The notes below the pieces were generated by a model. That model was given only the letters and a program-made list of their open reading frames with translations, was not told the origin of the DNA and searched no databases. A stretch of DNA of 15,265 nucleotides from the NCBI GenBank assembly GCA_023145935.1, contig JAGLDB010000024.1, positions 1 to 15,265 on the forward strand. Direction: 5' to 3'. The position numbers and the translations under genes were made by a program. This DNA comes from Candidatus Sabulitectum sp. (GTDB lineage: Bacteria > Fermentibacterota > Fermentibacteria > Fermentibacterales > Fermentibacteraceae). Numbering within the stretch: position 1 is the first letter of the stretch; each line of letters starts with the position of its first letter. Positions 1 through 6,636 of this stretch are shown piece by piece.

Positions 1-181
1 CCTGCGGTGAATATTCAGAGAATTGGATAAGTATCTGAACATCTCCTGTTTCAGGCAGAGTCATCGCGCCTGCAGCAGGTGACTTGTCAGATTTGCAACC
101 GGCAGATACTCCCAGAAGCAGAACTACCATTGCTGTGAGAAAAAAGTGCCCGGTATTGAACCGGGCACTAGGTTTAGTCAT
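1..181 (-). CDS. Putative lipoprotein, N-terminal fragment (runs off the left edge)
   Basis: An open minus-strand frame of 60 codons begins with ATG at 181-179 and continues beyond base 1. The visible product has a basic n-region (Lys3, Arg7), a hydrophobic stretch at about residues 13-27 and a lipobox VSAGC with the lipidated Cys at residue 29. Residues 30-60 are a hydrophilic linker and the start of an unidentified domain. Lys follows the Cys, so an outer-membrane lipoprotein is plausible, but sorting rules in this lineage are unknown. The start lies 8 bases after the stop of the metalloprotease gene, which suggests co-translation. A second in-frame ATG at 130-128 would leave a signal peptide without basic residues, so the upstream start is preferred, although neither has a clear Shine-Dalgarno. 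I do not recognise the mature protein; too little is visible. Confidence 0.6.
   Translation of the reverse strand, partial: MTKPSARFNTGHFFLTAMVVLLLGVSAGCKSDKSPAAGAMTLPETGDVQILIQFSEYSPQ
140..168 (-). terminator. Terminator-shaped hairpin with U-tract downstream of the metalloprotease gene
   Basis: On the minus strand GTGCCCGG (168-161) and CCGGGCAC (153-146) form a perfect 8-bp stem, six pairs of it G-C, with a 7-base loop. Six T residues (145-140) follow at once. This is the textbook shape of an intrinsic terminator, 21 bases past the metalloprotease stop. It also lies inside the predicted signal-peptide codons of the next gene, so it may act as a conditional terminator whose folding is blocked when ribosomes follow the polymerase. 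It is also possible that the lipoprotein starts only at 130 and the hairpin is ordinary intergenic termination. Confidence 0.6.
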
Positions 182-189
182 CGAAATTA

Positions 190-1896
190 CTACCGGAGTA
201 CGGATACTCTGGAAGTTTCAACAGAATTTCCATGGCGAAGAACAACAAAATATGTTCCCGGGGCCAGGTCACCCTGGAATTCAACAGTGTGAAGCCCTTC
301 CACTGCCTCTCCGGAGAACATTGTTGAGACTCTGCGTCCTGCCATATCGATCACAGAAAGATCGGCATGACCGGTAAACGGGGCATTGAAGCTCACAGAG
401 GAACCTGCAACCATGGGGTTTGACCCAATTGTCAGATCTGTGTTTGTGAGCGATTCCCCTTCTTCGATGCCGGTGGAGAAGCTGAGATCAAAAGTGTAGT
501 TGGCAGTTAAGGAGGTTTCCGTCATGAAAGCAGGGAAGAATATTGCATAATCCCAGCCTTCTGTTGGAACAGCGATTGTTTTATCGCCGGAGGTTTCATC
601 ACAGTCTACCCAGATGAACTGGAAATCACTGTCGTTGTAAATGATCGCACCTATATTCCACTCAAAGTAGTCTCTGCCATCAAAATCAAACTGAACCCAT
701 CCGCCCTGATAGTCTTCCAGTTTAACCTTTATCCATGCTATACCTTTGTCGTCCATGAGGTACTGTGGGTATGATCCCTGATCTCCGCTTCCTGGAAGAG
801 ATGTGAAATTATGCCAGCTGAATACCAGTGGAGTACCCCAGGTGTCTGCTTCTTCGTCGAAAAGATTGAATGTGCTTCCCCACTGCGGACCCACCATGTA
901 ACGCCAGAGGCCGTAAAGCATGAATCCATTTTCAAAAGTGATGCCGTGGGCCTCAAACATATCCGACTGGGCATCCCACATGTTTGGTCCGTTGGTGGCA
1001 GAACAGTTTTCCCAAACCTCTCTGACTGCTTCAATACCGAACATCAGACCCATCATTCTTGGCCAGTAGCTGGCACCGTACCAATACATACTACCACTGT
1101 CTATGCCCATATACGGTTTTCTCATGGCACCAACAGAATAGTAATTCAAGTAGTCGTTTATGTCATCATAGACCTGGTCTTCCATCCAGACTGCACAGTT
1201 TTCCATGAACCAGGTTGGTTCCTCATAGTCGTAAGACATCTGAATAGCATGCTGGAATTCGTGGGAAGATGTTACCATTGCATGGTTAGTTCCAAGTGTG
1301 CTGCCCATGACAATATGGCTGGCACTGCATGACTGTGTGGAATCAGGTGGTTTGTATTCGCCACCGCTGGAGGTGTACCCGAGAGTTCCTCCGGAGAGAA
1401 AACATACATAGATGTCGTAAAGGTTGTCTCCGCCTACATTGTTGTCTGGAGGAGGGGTAATGTACCCCATGGTATTGCATTCAGTTAACCAGGAGTAGAC
1501 CATGTTGGTAGAGATTGTTTCCGCATAGGATTGAGTGCAGGCATCTGCGCCTGTTGTTGTGTAGTGGATTCTGAAATTGCCGTCTGCGGAGACAAAACTT
1601 ACCGGACTTCCGGAGAGATTCGGGCGGTTCGCCAGAGTGAGTATTTCCTCAAGAGTTGCGTTTGAGACCTGGTCATAAAGCAGAGTTGCTTCGTGAAGAG
1701 CAGGAGTTCCGCTTCTGTCACAGTCTGCGTCAGTAGTGTATTCCACGGGAAGCTTGCTTCTATCAAGTACACTGTATACCAGATATCTCGCCCTCTGATC
1801 CACGGTTAGATCGTGATCGCCTTCGATCCGCTGATAGACAGTATCAGCAAACACGCTCAGGCTGAGCATCAGCACCATAATTAGAGCTATTTTCAT
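190..1896 (-). CDS. Secreted zinc metalloprotease-like protein with type IX-like C-terminal sorting domain
   Basis: This 568-residue protein starts with a Sec signal peptide (hydrophobic residues 4-16, probable cleavage after VFA at 15-17). The core carries a HEFQH zinc-binding motif (His212, Glu213, His216). Further acidic residues in MENCAVWMED (231-240) include Glu232, a candidate third ligand of the gluzincin type. This layout resembles the MXAN_6640-like putative metalloproteases. Eight Cys residues are spread through the chain, including 59, 120, 140, 165, 190, 234 and 298, so disulphides are possible. Residues about 485-568 resemble a T9SS type A sorting domain: an NP motif near 493, a DMAGRRV stretch (517-523), APGTYFVVL (545-553) and a terminal basic VSVLR. 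GGAGG-like GGAGG (1905-1901) sits 4 bases upstream of ATG and fixes the start. A lipoprotein gene follows after 8 bases. Substrate is unknown; proteolysis is inferred from the motif alone. Confidence 0.75.
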   Translation of the reverse strand: MKIALIMVLMLSLSVFADTVYQRIEGDHDLTVDQRARYLVYSVLDRSKLPVEYTTDADCDRSGTPALHEATLLYDQVSNATLEEILTLANRPNLSGSPVSFVSADGNFRIHYTTTGADACTQSYAETISTNMVYSWLTECNTMGYITPPPDNNVGGDNLYDIYVCFLSGGTLGYTSSGGEYKPPDSTQSCSASHIVMGSTLGTNHAMVTSSHEFQHAIQMSYDYEEPTWFMENCAVWMEDQVYDDINDYLNYYSVGAMRKPYMGIDSGSMYWYGASYWPRMMGLMFGIEAVREVWENCSATNGPNMWDAQSDMFEAHGITFENGFMLYGLWRYMVGPQWGSTFNLFDEEADTWGTPLVFSWHNFTSLPGSGDQGSYPQYLMDDKGIAWIKVKLEDYQGGWVQFDFDGRDYFEWNIGAIIYNDSDFQFIWVDCDETSGDKTIAVPTEGWDYAIFFPAFMTETSLTANYTFDLSFSTGIEEGESLTNTDLTIGSNPMVAGSSVSFNAPFTGHADLSVIDMAGRRVSTMFSGEAVEGLHTVEFQGDLAPGTYFVVLRHGNSVETSRVSVLR

Positions 1897-1947
1897 TGAT
1901 CCTCCAATTGAAACGGCAGATCCAGCTGGGATCGCCTTGATTACCCG

Positions 1948-1967
1948 GGGTTAACTACAGTAAACCC
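1948..1967. repeat. Imperfect inverted repeat, possible operator or hairpin
   Basis: GGGTT-A-AC and GT-A-AACCC flank a 4-base centre (TACA), giving seven pairs with one internal A-A mismatch. It lies 52 bases upstream of the metalloprotease start on its 5' side, where an operator or leader hairpin could act. No T-run follows on either strand, so it is not a terminator. It may be a chance match. Confidence 0.25.
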
Positions 1968-1974
1968 ATCAACA

Positions 1975-2091
1975 TCCGCAGGCCTAATCTAGAACCTTTC
2001 ACCCCTCTTGTCCATAACATTTACAGAGCATTCGAGTTCCAGTGTTAAAGGTTGCAACTGAAGGAGCCTGTGAACATAGTAAGCCTGCGGA
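1975..2091. repeat. Separated 9-bp inverted repeat in the divergent region
   Basis: TCCGCAGGC (1975-1983) is repeated as its exact reverse complement GCCTGCGGA (2083-2091), 99 bases apart. Each arm lies near one of the two divergent genes, which would fit a pair of operators for one regulator. The core CCTGCGG also occurs at bases 2-7 and near 3670 inside genes, so the word is not unique to this region and chance is possible. Confidence 0.2.
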
Positions 2092-2131
2092 ATACTAGTA
2101 AAATCGAATCCCCCTTTCAAAGGAGAAAATT

Positions 2132-3535
2132 TTGAAAGTTACATTCTATGGAGCTGCAAAAACTGTTACCGGTTCGCAACACCTTCTTGAAGTTGCCGGA
2201 AAGAGAATCCTTCTTGACTGCGGACTCAGCCAGGGTAGAAGAAATGACAGCGAAAGGTTGAATCGAGAATACGGTTATGAACCTGCTTCTCTTGATGCTG
2301 TGATTTTGTCCCATGCTCATATTGATCATTCCGGAAAACTGCCCGGGCTGGTAAAGAACGGGTTTAAGGGAATAATTTTTTCTACAGGTGCCACAAGAGA
2401 TCTAGCCGCAATAATGCTGCCTGATTCTGCTCACATTCAGCAGGCAGATGCTGAATATCTTAACAAGCGCCGGGCAAAAAAGGATCTTCCACCAATTGAG
2501 CCGCTTTACGATCTGGAAGATGCGCTTTCAGCAATAGAGAAATTCGTTTCTATACCATACGGTCTTTCTTTCCCCATCTTTCCAGGAGTAACTCTGCGGT
2601 TTCTTGAAGCAGGGCACATACTGGGCAGTGCCCAGGTTGAGCTGACCCTGGAAGAGAACGGCAAGAAGCGGACTTTGCTCTTTACAGGTGATCTTGGCCG
2701 GTTTGACAGGCCCATACTTCGCAATCCGGATCTTTCTTCCAGACCGGACTTCCTCATAACGGAGAGTACATACGGTGGCAGAAATCATGAAAAACAGGAG
2801 AAATCACTTCTCGATCTGGAACAGGTGATAAAGAGAACTGCAAGGAGGGGGGGTAAGATTATTATTCCGGCCTTCAGCGTTGGAAGAACACAGGAGGTTC
2901 TCTACTTTCTGAACCTTCTTTTTGTTGCAGGAAGGCTGCCTGATATTCCAGTGTATGTTGATTCTCCTCTGTCATTCAACGCTACAGAAGTGTTCAAGTT
3001 ACACCCGGAAGTTTATGACAAGGAACTCCGTGATCTTCTTTACTCCGGTCACAGCCCGTTTCAATTCAGGAACCTCCACTTTGTTCAGAATGTAGGAGAA
3101 TCGAAAGCCATCAATGGCATGAAAGAACCGATGATCATTATTTCTGCTTCTGGAATGTGTGAGAACGGCAGGATCAGACACCACCTGAAAAACAACATAA
3201 CAGATCCCCGTGCTACAATTGTTCTTGTTGGATACATGGCAGAGCACACTCTTGGACGAAAGATAGGTCAGCGAAGGGAGATTGTTAATATTTTCGGGGA
3301 GCCATATGCCCTGAAAGCAGAAGTTGTTGAAATAGATGGTTTCAGCGCTCATGCAGATTCAGATGCCCTCATGAGATATTTCCGTGCCATAGGCGAGAAT
3401 ATTAAACAGGTAGCAATCGTTCATGGCGAGGAAAAGTCCGCTGAAGCTCTTGCTGCTCTGATCATTCGTGACAGTCAGGCTGAGGTAGTGATTCCATCAC
3501 CAGGTGAATCGGTGTACATAAGTGGAACAATTTAG
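2132..3535 (+). CDS. Beta-CASP metallo-beta-lactamase ribonuclease (CPSF73/YSH1-like)
   Basis: This 467-residue protein has the full set of metallo-beta-lactamase and beta-CASP motifs: motif 1 Asp29 (LLDCG), motif 2 His61-x-His63-x-Asp65-His66 (HAHIDHSG), motif 3 His162 (AGHILGS), motif 4 Asp187 (FTGDLGR), motif A Glu211 (ESTYG), motif B His407 (FSAHAD) and motif C His431 (VHGE). The protein should bind two zinc ions and cleave RNA, as an endonuclease or 5' exonuclease, in the cytoplasm. There is no signal peptide and no KH domain, unlike archaeal CPSF homologues, and no C-terminal RNase J domain. It is the short bacterial type. The start is TTG, chosen because AAAGGAG lies 6 bases upstream and the first beta strand of the fold (MKVTFYGAAKTVTGS) begins there. 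No terminator separates it from the barrel gene 59 bases downstream. The specific RNA target is unknown. Confidence 0.9.
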   Translation: MKVTFYGAAKTVTGSQHLLEVAGKRILLDCGLSQGRRNDSERLNREYGYEPASLDAVILSHAHIDHSGKLPGLVKNGFKGIIFSTGATRDLAAIMLPDSAHIQQADAEYLNKRRAKKDLPPIEPLYDLEDALSAIEKFVSIPYGLSFPIFPGVTLRFLEAGHILGSAQVELTLEENGKKRTLLFTGDLGRFDRPILRNPDLSSRPDFLITESTYGGRNHEKQEKSLLDLEQVIKRTARRGGKIIIPAFSVGRTQEVLYFLNLLFVAGRLPDIPVYVDSPLSFNATEVFKLHPEVYDKELRDLLYSGHSPFQFRNLHFVQNVGESKAINGMKEPMIIISASGMCENGRIRHHLKNNITDPRATIVLVGYMAEHTLGRKIGQRREIVNIFGEPYALKAEVVEIDGFSAHADSDALMRYFRAIGENIKQVAIVHGEEKSAEALAALIIRDSQAEVVIPSPGESVYISGTI

Positions 3536-3554
3536 CCTTACTTGGTTATATTTG

Positions 3555-3570
3555 TGGCACATCTAATGTA
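3555..3570 (+). promoter_or_regulatory. Weak sigma-54-like promoter candidate upstream of the LPS operon
   Basis: TGGCAC (3555-3560) is a perfect -24 element. With the right phase (ten bases between the GG and GC positions), ATGTA (3566-3570) stands where TTGCA is expected. It keeps the T, G and A but has GT instead of the near-invariant GC. A transcript would begin near 3580, just before the GGAG ribosome binding site at 3584-3587 of the barrel gene. The match is incomplete and is offered mainly because rpoN lies in the same operon. TTGTG (3552-3556) and CACAA (3572-3576) also form a spaced inverted repeat here. Confidence 0.2.
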
Positions 3571-3594
3571 TCACAATTAATCTGGAGTAACTTT

Positions 3595-4683
3595 ATGATA
3601 GTACTGAATCTTTTGCTTGTCTCACTGATCTCTGTTTCCGGTTTCCTGCCCGAGTTTCAGCCTCCATCCTGCGGTATTGGAGCAGAAACTGTCAGCGGCG
3701 GTGTCAGGGCGTTCTCCATGGGCGGGGTCGCAGCCGGGATACCGGACTCGAATATGGTTTCAGGAGCCAACCCTGCAGCGTCCGCCTGGGCTGTGAATAC
3801 GGGTTTCTCATGGGGAACAAAGGTTCGTGACACTGAAGATGTCACCTGGTCCGGTGCAGCGGTTTTTCCGGAGGTATCCATAATGATACCAATGCCTCTT
3901 GATCTGCAGTTTGCGGCTCTCCTGAGTAATCGTTCAAGGATCAACCGTGAAGACTCAATTTTTGTAAGCGGCAGTTCAGGCAACATCAGGTGGACCGGCG
4001 GTACCGGTGAATCGTACATTGGAATTACCTCCCGGGTCTCAGAGCATCTGGCTTTCTCTCTCGGCGGGAAATGTTTTTTCGGTTCTGCAATGGGTGATGC
4101 TGTTACAGCTCCGGATTCGCCCGGCAATATTGTTCCCATATCTAGTGTGTATAGAGATGATATTTCTTTTTCACCTTCCTGGGGTCCGGCTTTTGGAGCT
4201 TTCCTGAATGCAGAATATCTTTCTGCAGGTTTCTCCATTGTTACTGACCGCTCCGGTGAGCTTGAAGTTCACAGAGATTACATGGGAAATTCCACAGCAG
4301 ATACAACTTCTTCTTATTCCGTTCCCGGTGAGTTGTCCGCAGGTGTTTCTGCACGGGTTTATCCCGGGCTTGTTATTGGTTTTGATTATTTTGCACGGAA
4401 AGATCTGAATCTTCTGAGCAGCACTACAGAAGAGGGCAACTACATGGCCTCCGGCTTTGAGTTTGCCACGAATCCTGGTTTATGCATCAGGGGTGGCTAC
4501 AGGGTAATGGATGGTTTGTGGAGAGACGGAGCCTCCAGGTATTCCGGAGGCCTGGGTTATGTGATCGGTGGGGGAAAAGCTTCTTTTGATATAGGAGTCA
4601 GCCATGAGACCTGGGGAGCAGATGAATCTGAAACAGTGGTTTATGCATCAATACGGGCGTCAGAGAATTGGCTGGGACGGTAG
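3595..4683 (+). CDS. Outer-membrane beta-barrel protein, PorV/FadL-like
   Basis: The 362-residue product begins with a hydrophobic signal segment (about residues 1-16, without a basic residue). Next comes the segment GGVRAFSMGGVAAGIPD followed by SGANPAASAW (about 36-65). This matches the N-terminal signature of PorV/PorQ and FadL-like barrels, where it reads roughly G-A-R-A-x-G-M-G-G-A and N-P-A-x-L. The rest alternates hydrophobic and polar residues, with Gly/Ser/aromatic-rich strands typical of transmembrane beta strands. GGAG (3584-3587) lies 7 bases before ATG. It is the first gene of the eleven-gene LPS operon, and its last 16 bases overlap kdsB. Its role is unknown: lipid uptake, or a PorV-like shuttle for sorted secreted proteins such as the metalloprotease at 190-1896, are possibilities. 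The family call rests on pattern, not alignment. Confidence 0.65.
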   Translation: MIVLNLLLVSLISVSGFLPEFQPPSCGIGAETVSGGVRAFSMGGVAAGIPDSNMVSGANPAASAWAVNTGFSWGTKVRDTEDVTWSGAAVFPEVSIMIPMPLDLQFAALLSNRSRINREDSIFVSGSSGNIRWTGGTGESYIGITSRVSEHLAFSLGGKCFFGSAMGDAVTAPDSPGNIVPISSVYRDDISFSPSWGPAFGAFLNAEYLSAGFSIVTDRSGELEVHRDYMGNSTADTTSSYSVPGELSAGVSARVYPGLVIGFDYFARKDLNLLSSTTEEGNYMASGFEFATNPGLCIRGGYRVMDGLWRDGASRYSGGLGYVIGGGKASFDIGVSHETWGADESETVVYASIRASENWLGR

Positions 4684-5375
4684 TTATAGTACCTGCCAGA
4701 ATGGAGTCTACCCGACTTCCGGGTAAACCTCTGGCAGATATCTGCGGTCGGTCAATGATACTCAGGGTTCTTGATGGAGCTGCAAAAGCAAATCCTGATC
4801 GACTTGTGGTGGCTACTGATTCCGTACTGATTCAGAAGGAGGTCTTATCTGCCGGTTACGAGGCAGTTTTAACCGGGCCTGCCGCCAGTGGAACAGACAG
4901 GGTAAACATGGCATGGCATGCTATAGGATGTCCGGGAGATCGCATAATTAATCTCCAGGGTGACGAGCCTTTTGTCCAGCCGGACTGGGTACAGGCTCTG
5001 GCAGGCCAGGAAATGTGTTCCAATTCTGTTGCGACACTTGCAAGAGAGATCTCTGCTGCTTCCGGTGCAGATTCGTCCCTGGTGAAGGTTGTTATGAATC
5101 CCCAGCGAGAAGCGCTTTATTTTTCAAGAAGATCCATTCCCTGGGGAGCCAAGTCGTTGTACCAGCATGTGGGAGTTTATTGTTTTACCCCGGAGAGTCT
5201 CTCGCTCTGCGCTGATTCACCTCCTGGTGAGCTGTCCGCTCAGGAAAAACTTGAGCAGCTTGGCTGGATGGAGAATGGTGTAAAAATCAAAGTTGTGGTT
5301 GGGAACTGGAACGCAATGGGGGTAGACACGCCTGACGATCTGGAGGAGGCTCGAAAGTGGTTCAAGAATTATTAA
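4668..5375 (+). CDS. kdsB: 3-deoxy-manno-octulosonate cytidylyltransferase (CMP-Kdo synthetase)
   Basis: KdsB activates Kdo with CTP to CMP-Kdo, the donor for lipid A inner-core glycosylation, in the cytoplasm. The 235-residue product shows the family's nucleotide-binding start VIVPARMESTRLPGKP (6-21), SGTDRV (74-79), LQGDEPF (96-102), FSRRSIPW (152-159), QHVGVY (166-171) and GVDTPDDL (218-225). Asp99 and Asp220 are the likely magnesium ligands. Length is slightly under the usual 245-250. The start is TTG at 4668, which overlaps the barrel gene's end by 16 bases. The only later ATG (Met12) would cut off the essential PAR motif, and the frame upstream meets a stop at 4629 with no ATG or GTG. 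No clear Shine-Dalgarno precedes it, so translation is probably coupled to the barrel gene. Confidence 0.95.
   Translation: MAGTVVIVPARMESTRLPGKPLADICGRSMILRVLDGAAKANPDRLVVATDSVLIQKEVLSAGYEAVLTGPAASGTDRVNMAWHAIGCPGDRIINLQGDEPFVQPDWVQALAGQEMCSNSVATLAREISAASGADSSLVKVVMNPQREALYFSRRSIPWGAKSLYQHVGVYCFTPESLSLCADSPPGELSAQEKLEQLGWMENGVKIKVVVGNWNAMGVDTPDDLEEARKWFKNY
5342..5349 (+). promoter_or_regulatory. Strong Shine-Dalgarno that sets the GTG start of kdsA
   Basis: GGAGGAGG inside the 3' end of kdsB lies 7 bases before the GTG at 5357. It is the best ribosome binding site in the operon, and it supports the GTG over the downstream ATG at codon 15. Confidence 0.75.
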
Positions 5376-6163
5376 AGACTGATCTTCCTGTTATTCTCAT
5401 GGGTCCCTGCGGGATCGAATCAGAAAAGCTTGTATTTTCCGTAGCAGAGTTTGTGGATGGTTTAAGGAGAAAGTATGAAGGCAGGGCTGTTTTCCTCTTT
5501 AAAAGTTCTTTTCTGAAGGATAACAGAACTTCTGAAGGTTCATGGGCGGGACCGGGGATAGAGGAAGGGCTTAGAATACTTGAAAAGGCTGGACGCGAGT
5601 TCAGTATTCCACTTATCACTGATATTCATGTAGCAGGTCAAGCTGTTCCTGTGGCTGAGGTTTGTGATATGCTTCAGATACCCGCTTTTCTCTGCCGGCA
5701 GACATCTCTGCTGGAGGCAGCAGGCAGAACAGGTATTCCTGTTAATGTGAAGAAGGGGCAGTTCATGTCACCGGAAAACATGAAGGGGGCTGTTGATAAG
5801 CTTGCTGCAGCAGGTTGCCCATTTACTTATCTTACCGAAAGGGGAAGCTTCTTCGGCTACGGTGATCTGGTGGTTGATATGCGATCACTAACTGTGATGA
5901 ACGGTTTTTGTGATGGAGTTATCATGGATATTACTCACTCTCTTCAAAAGCCCGGAGCAGCAGGCAGATTTACCGGAGGCGATAGAACATTTGCACTTCA
6001 GATGGCCAGAGCAGCAGCAGCCTGGGGTATTCAGGGCATGTTTATCGAGGTACACCCGGAACCGGAATCAGCCCTGAGTGACAGTGCAGTCATGCTGAAT
6101 TTCAAGGATGCTGAAACTGTGCTTGATGGTGCACTTCATCACTGGGAAGGTGCTTCTTCATGA
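5357..6163 (+). CDS. kdsA: 3-deoxy-8-phosphooctulonate synthase (Kdo-8-phosphate synthase), metal-dependent class
   Basis: KdsA condenses phosphoenolpyruvate with arabinose-5-phosphate to Kdo-8-phosphate. The 268-residue TIM-barrel enzyme shows GPCGIES (16-22), KDNRTS (54-59, family consensus KANRSS), TDIH (88-91), QIPAFLCRQT (107-116), NVKKGQF (130-136), LTERG (159-163) and DITHS (191-195). Cys18 stands at the position that is Cys in the metal-dependent enzymes (Cys11 in Aquifex aeolicus) and Asn in the metal-free E. coli type. His194, Glu231 and Asp242 fit the other three ligands. The enzyme is therefore predicted to need a divalent metal. The Ala-to-Asp change in the KANRSS motif is unusual. 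The start is GTG with a strong ribosome binding site, overlapping kdsB by 19 bases. Confidence 0.96.
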   Translation: MVQELLKTDLPVILMGPCGIESEKLVFSVAEFVDGLRRKYEGRAVFLFKSSFLKDNRTSEGSWAGPGIEEGLRILEKAGREFSIPLITDIHVAGQAVPVAEVCDMLQIPAFLCRQTSLLEAAGRTGIPVNVKKGQFMSPENMKGAVDKLAAAGCPFTYLTERGSFFGYGDLVVDMRSLTVMNGFCDGVIMDITHSLQKPGAAGRFTGGDRTFALQMARAAAAWGIQGMFIEVHPEPESALSDSAVMLNFKDAETVLDGALHHWEGASS

Positions 6164-6636
6164 ACCTCTCCTATGTAAGACTTCTTGCTGTCGATGTTGA
6201 CGGAACACTTACTGATGGAAAACTTTTGTATGGTCCAGCCGGGGTAACTCAGGCGTTTAACGCAAAAGACGGAGCAGGGATCATGCGACTTCTTGATAAA
6301 GGAGTGGAAGTTGCATTTGTTTCTTTCCGTGATTTCGCGTGTACAAGAAGAAGAGCATCCGATCTGGGGGTGAAACTGCTATGCCTGGGAAGCCTCGACA
6401 AAGCTGCCTCTGTGAGCGGGTTGGCAAGTCATCTTGGTATTCCCCTGTCTTCCGTGTTTTTCATGGGTGATGACAGGAAAGATATTCCAGCTATGGAAAT
6501 AGCAGGAGTATCTGCGTGTCCACGGGATGCAGCAGCAGAAGTGAAGGCCTTGTGCACAGTTGTTGCAGAAGCCCCAGGCGGCGCAGGTGCTGTAAGAGAA
6601 ATTATTGATATGATCCTGGAGGGTTCAGGTGAGTGA
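6160..6636 (+). CDS. kdsC: 3-deoxy-D-manno-octulosonate 8-phosphate phosphatase (HAD family)
   Basis: KdsC removes the phosphate from Kdo-8-phosphate to give Kdo. The 158-residue protein is a cap-less (C0) HAD phosphatase. Motif I is DVDGT with nucleophile Asp12 and acid/base Asp14, motif II Ser55 (FVSFRD), motif III Lys81 and motif IV GDDRKD (103-108). The family-specific segments FNAKDGAGI (33-41) and the C-terminal GGAGAVREI (140-148) are present. Motif II reads VSFRD where KdsC usually has a TGR or SGR form, a mild deviation. The ATG overlaps the kdsA stop as ATGA, and AAGG (6147-6150) lies 9 bases upstream. Its position between kdsA and kdsD supports the call over other small HAD phosphatases. 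Confidence 0.92.
   Translation: MNLSYVRLLAVDVDGTLTDGKLLYGPAGVTQAFNAKDGAGIMRLLDKGVEVAFVSFRDFACTRRRASDLGVKLLCLGSLDKAASVSGLASHLGIPLSSVFFMGDDRKDIPAMEIAGVSACPRDAAAEVKALCTVVAEAPGGAGAVREIIDMILEGSGE
6618..6623 (+). promoter_or_regulatory. Shine-Dalgarno for the GTG start of kdsD
   Basis: GGAGGG lies 5 bases before GTG at 6629, within the kdsC coding end. It supports the GTG start and the 8-base overlap. Confidence 0.65.

Larger units (their letters stand above)
1897..2131. promoter_or_regulatory. Divergent intergenic region between metalloprotease and MBL RNase genes
   Basis: This 235-base gap must hold promoters for both flanking genes, since they point away from each other. On the plus strand the best sigma-70-like candidates are TTTACA (2020-2025), 17 bases, TGTTAA (2043-2048), and TTGCAA (2052-2057), 17 bases, CATAGT (2075-2080). 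Both are weak by consensus. No convincing promoter was found on the minus strand. AAAGGAG (2119-2125), 6 bases before the TTG at 2132, is a strong ribosome binding site for the RNase. No small ORF with a credible start was seen. Confidence 0.4.

Noticed and set aside
84..377. Plus-strand 97-residue open frame
   Set aside because: It runs antisense through the lipoprotein start and the metalloprotease C-terminus, has no recognisable motif, and is a shadow of the strong minus-strand coding frame.
811..1332. Plus-strand 173-residue open frame antisense to the metalloprotease core
   Set aside because: The opposite strand encodes the HEFQH motif and a continuous secreted protein. This frame has no ribosome binding site or domain and is a shadow.
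3657..4238. Minus-strand 193-residue open frame opposite the barrel gene
   Set aside because: Proline-rich composition typical of a reverse-complement frame, no start context, and it lies fully inside the better-supported barrel gene.
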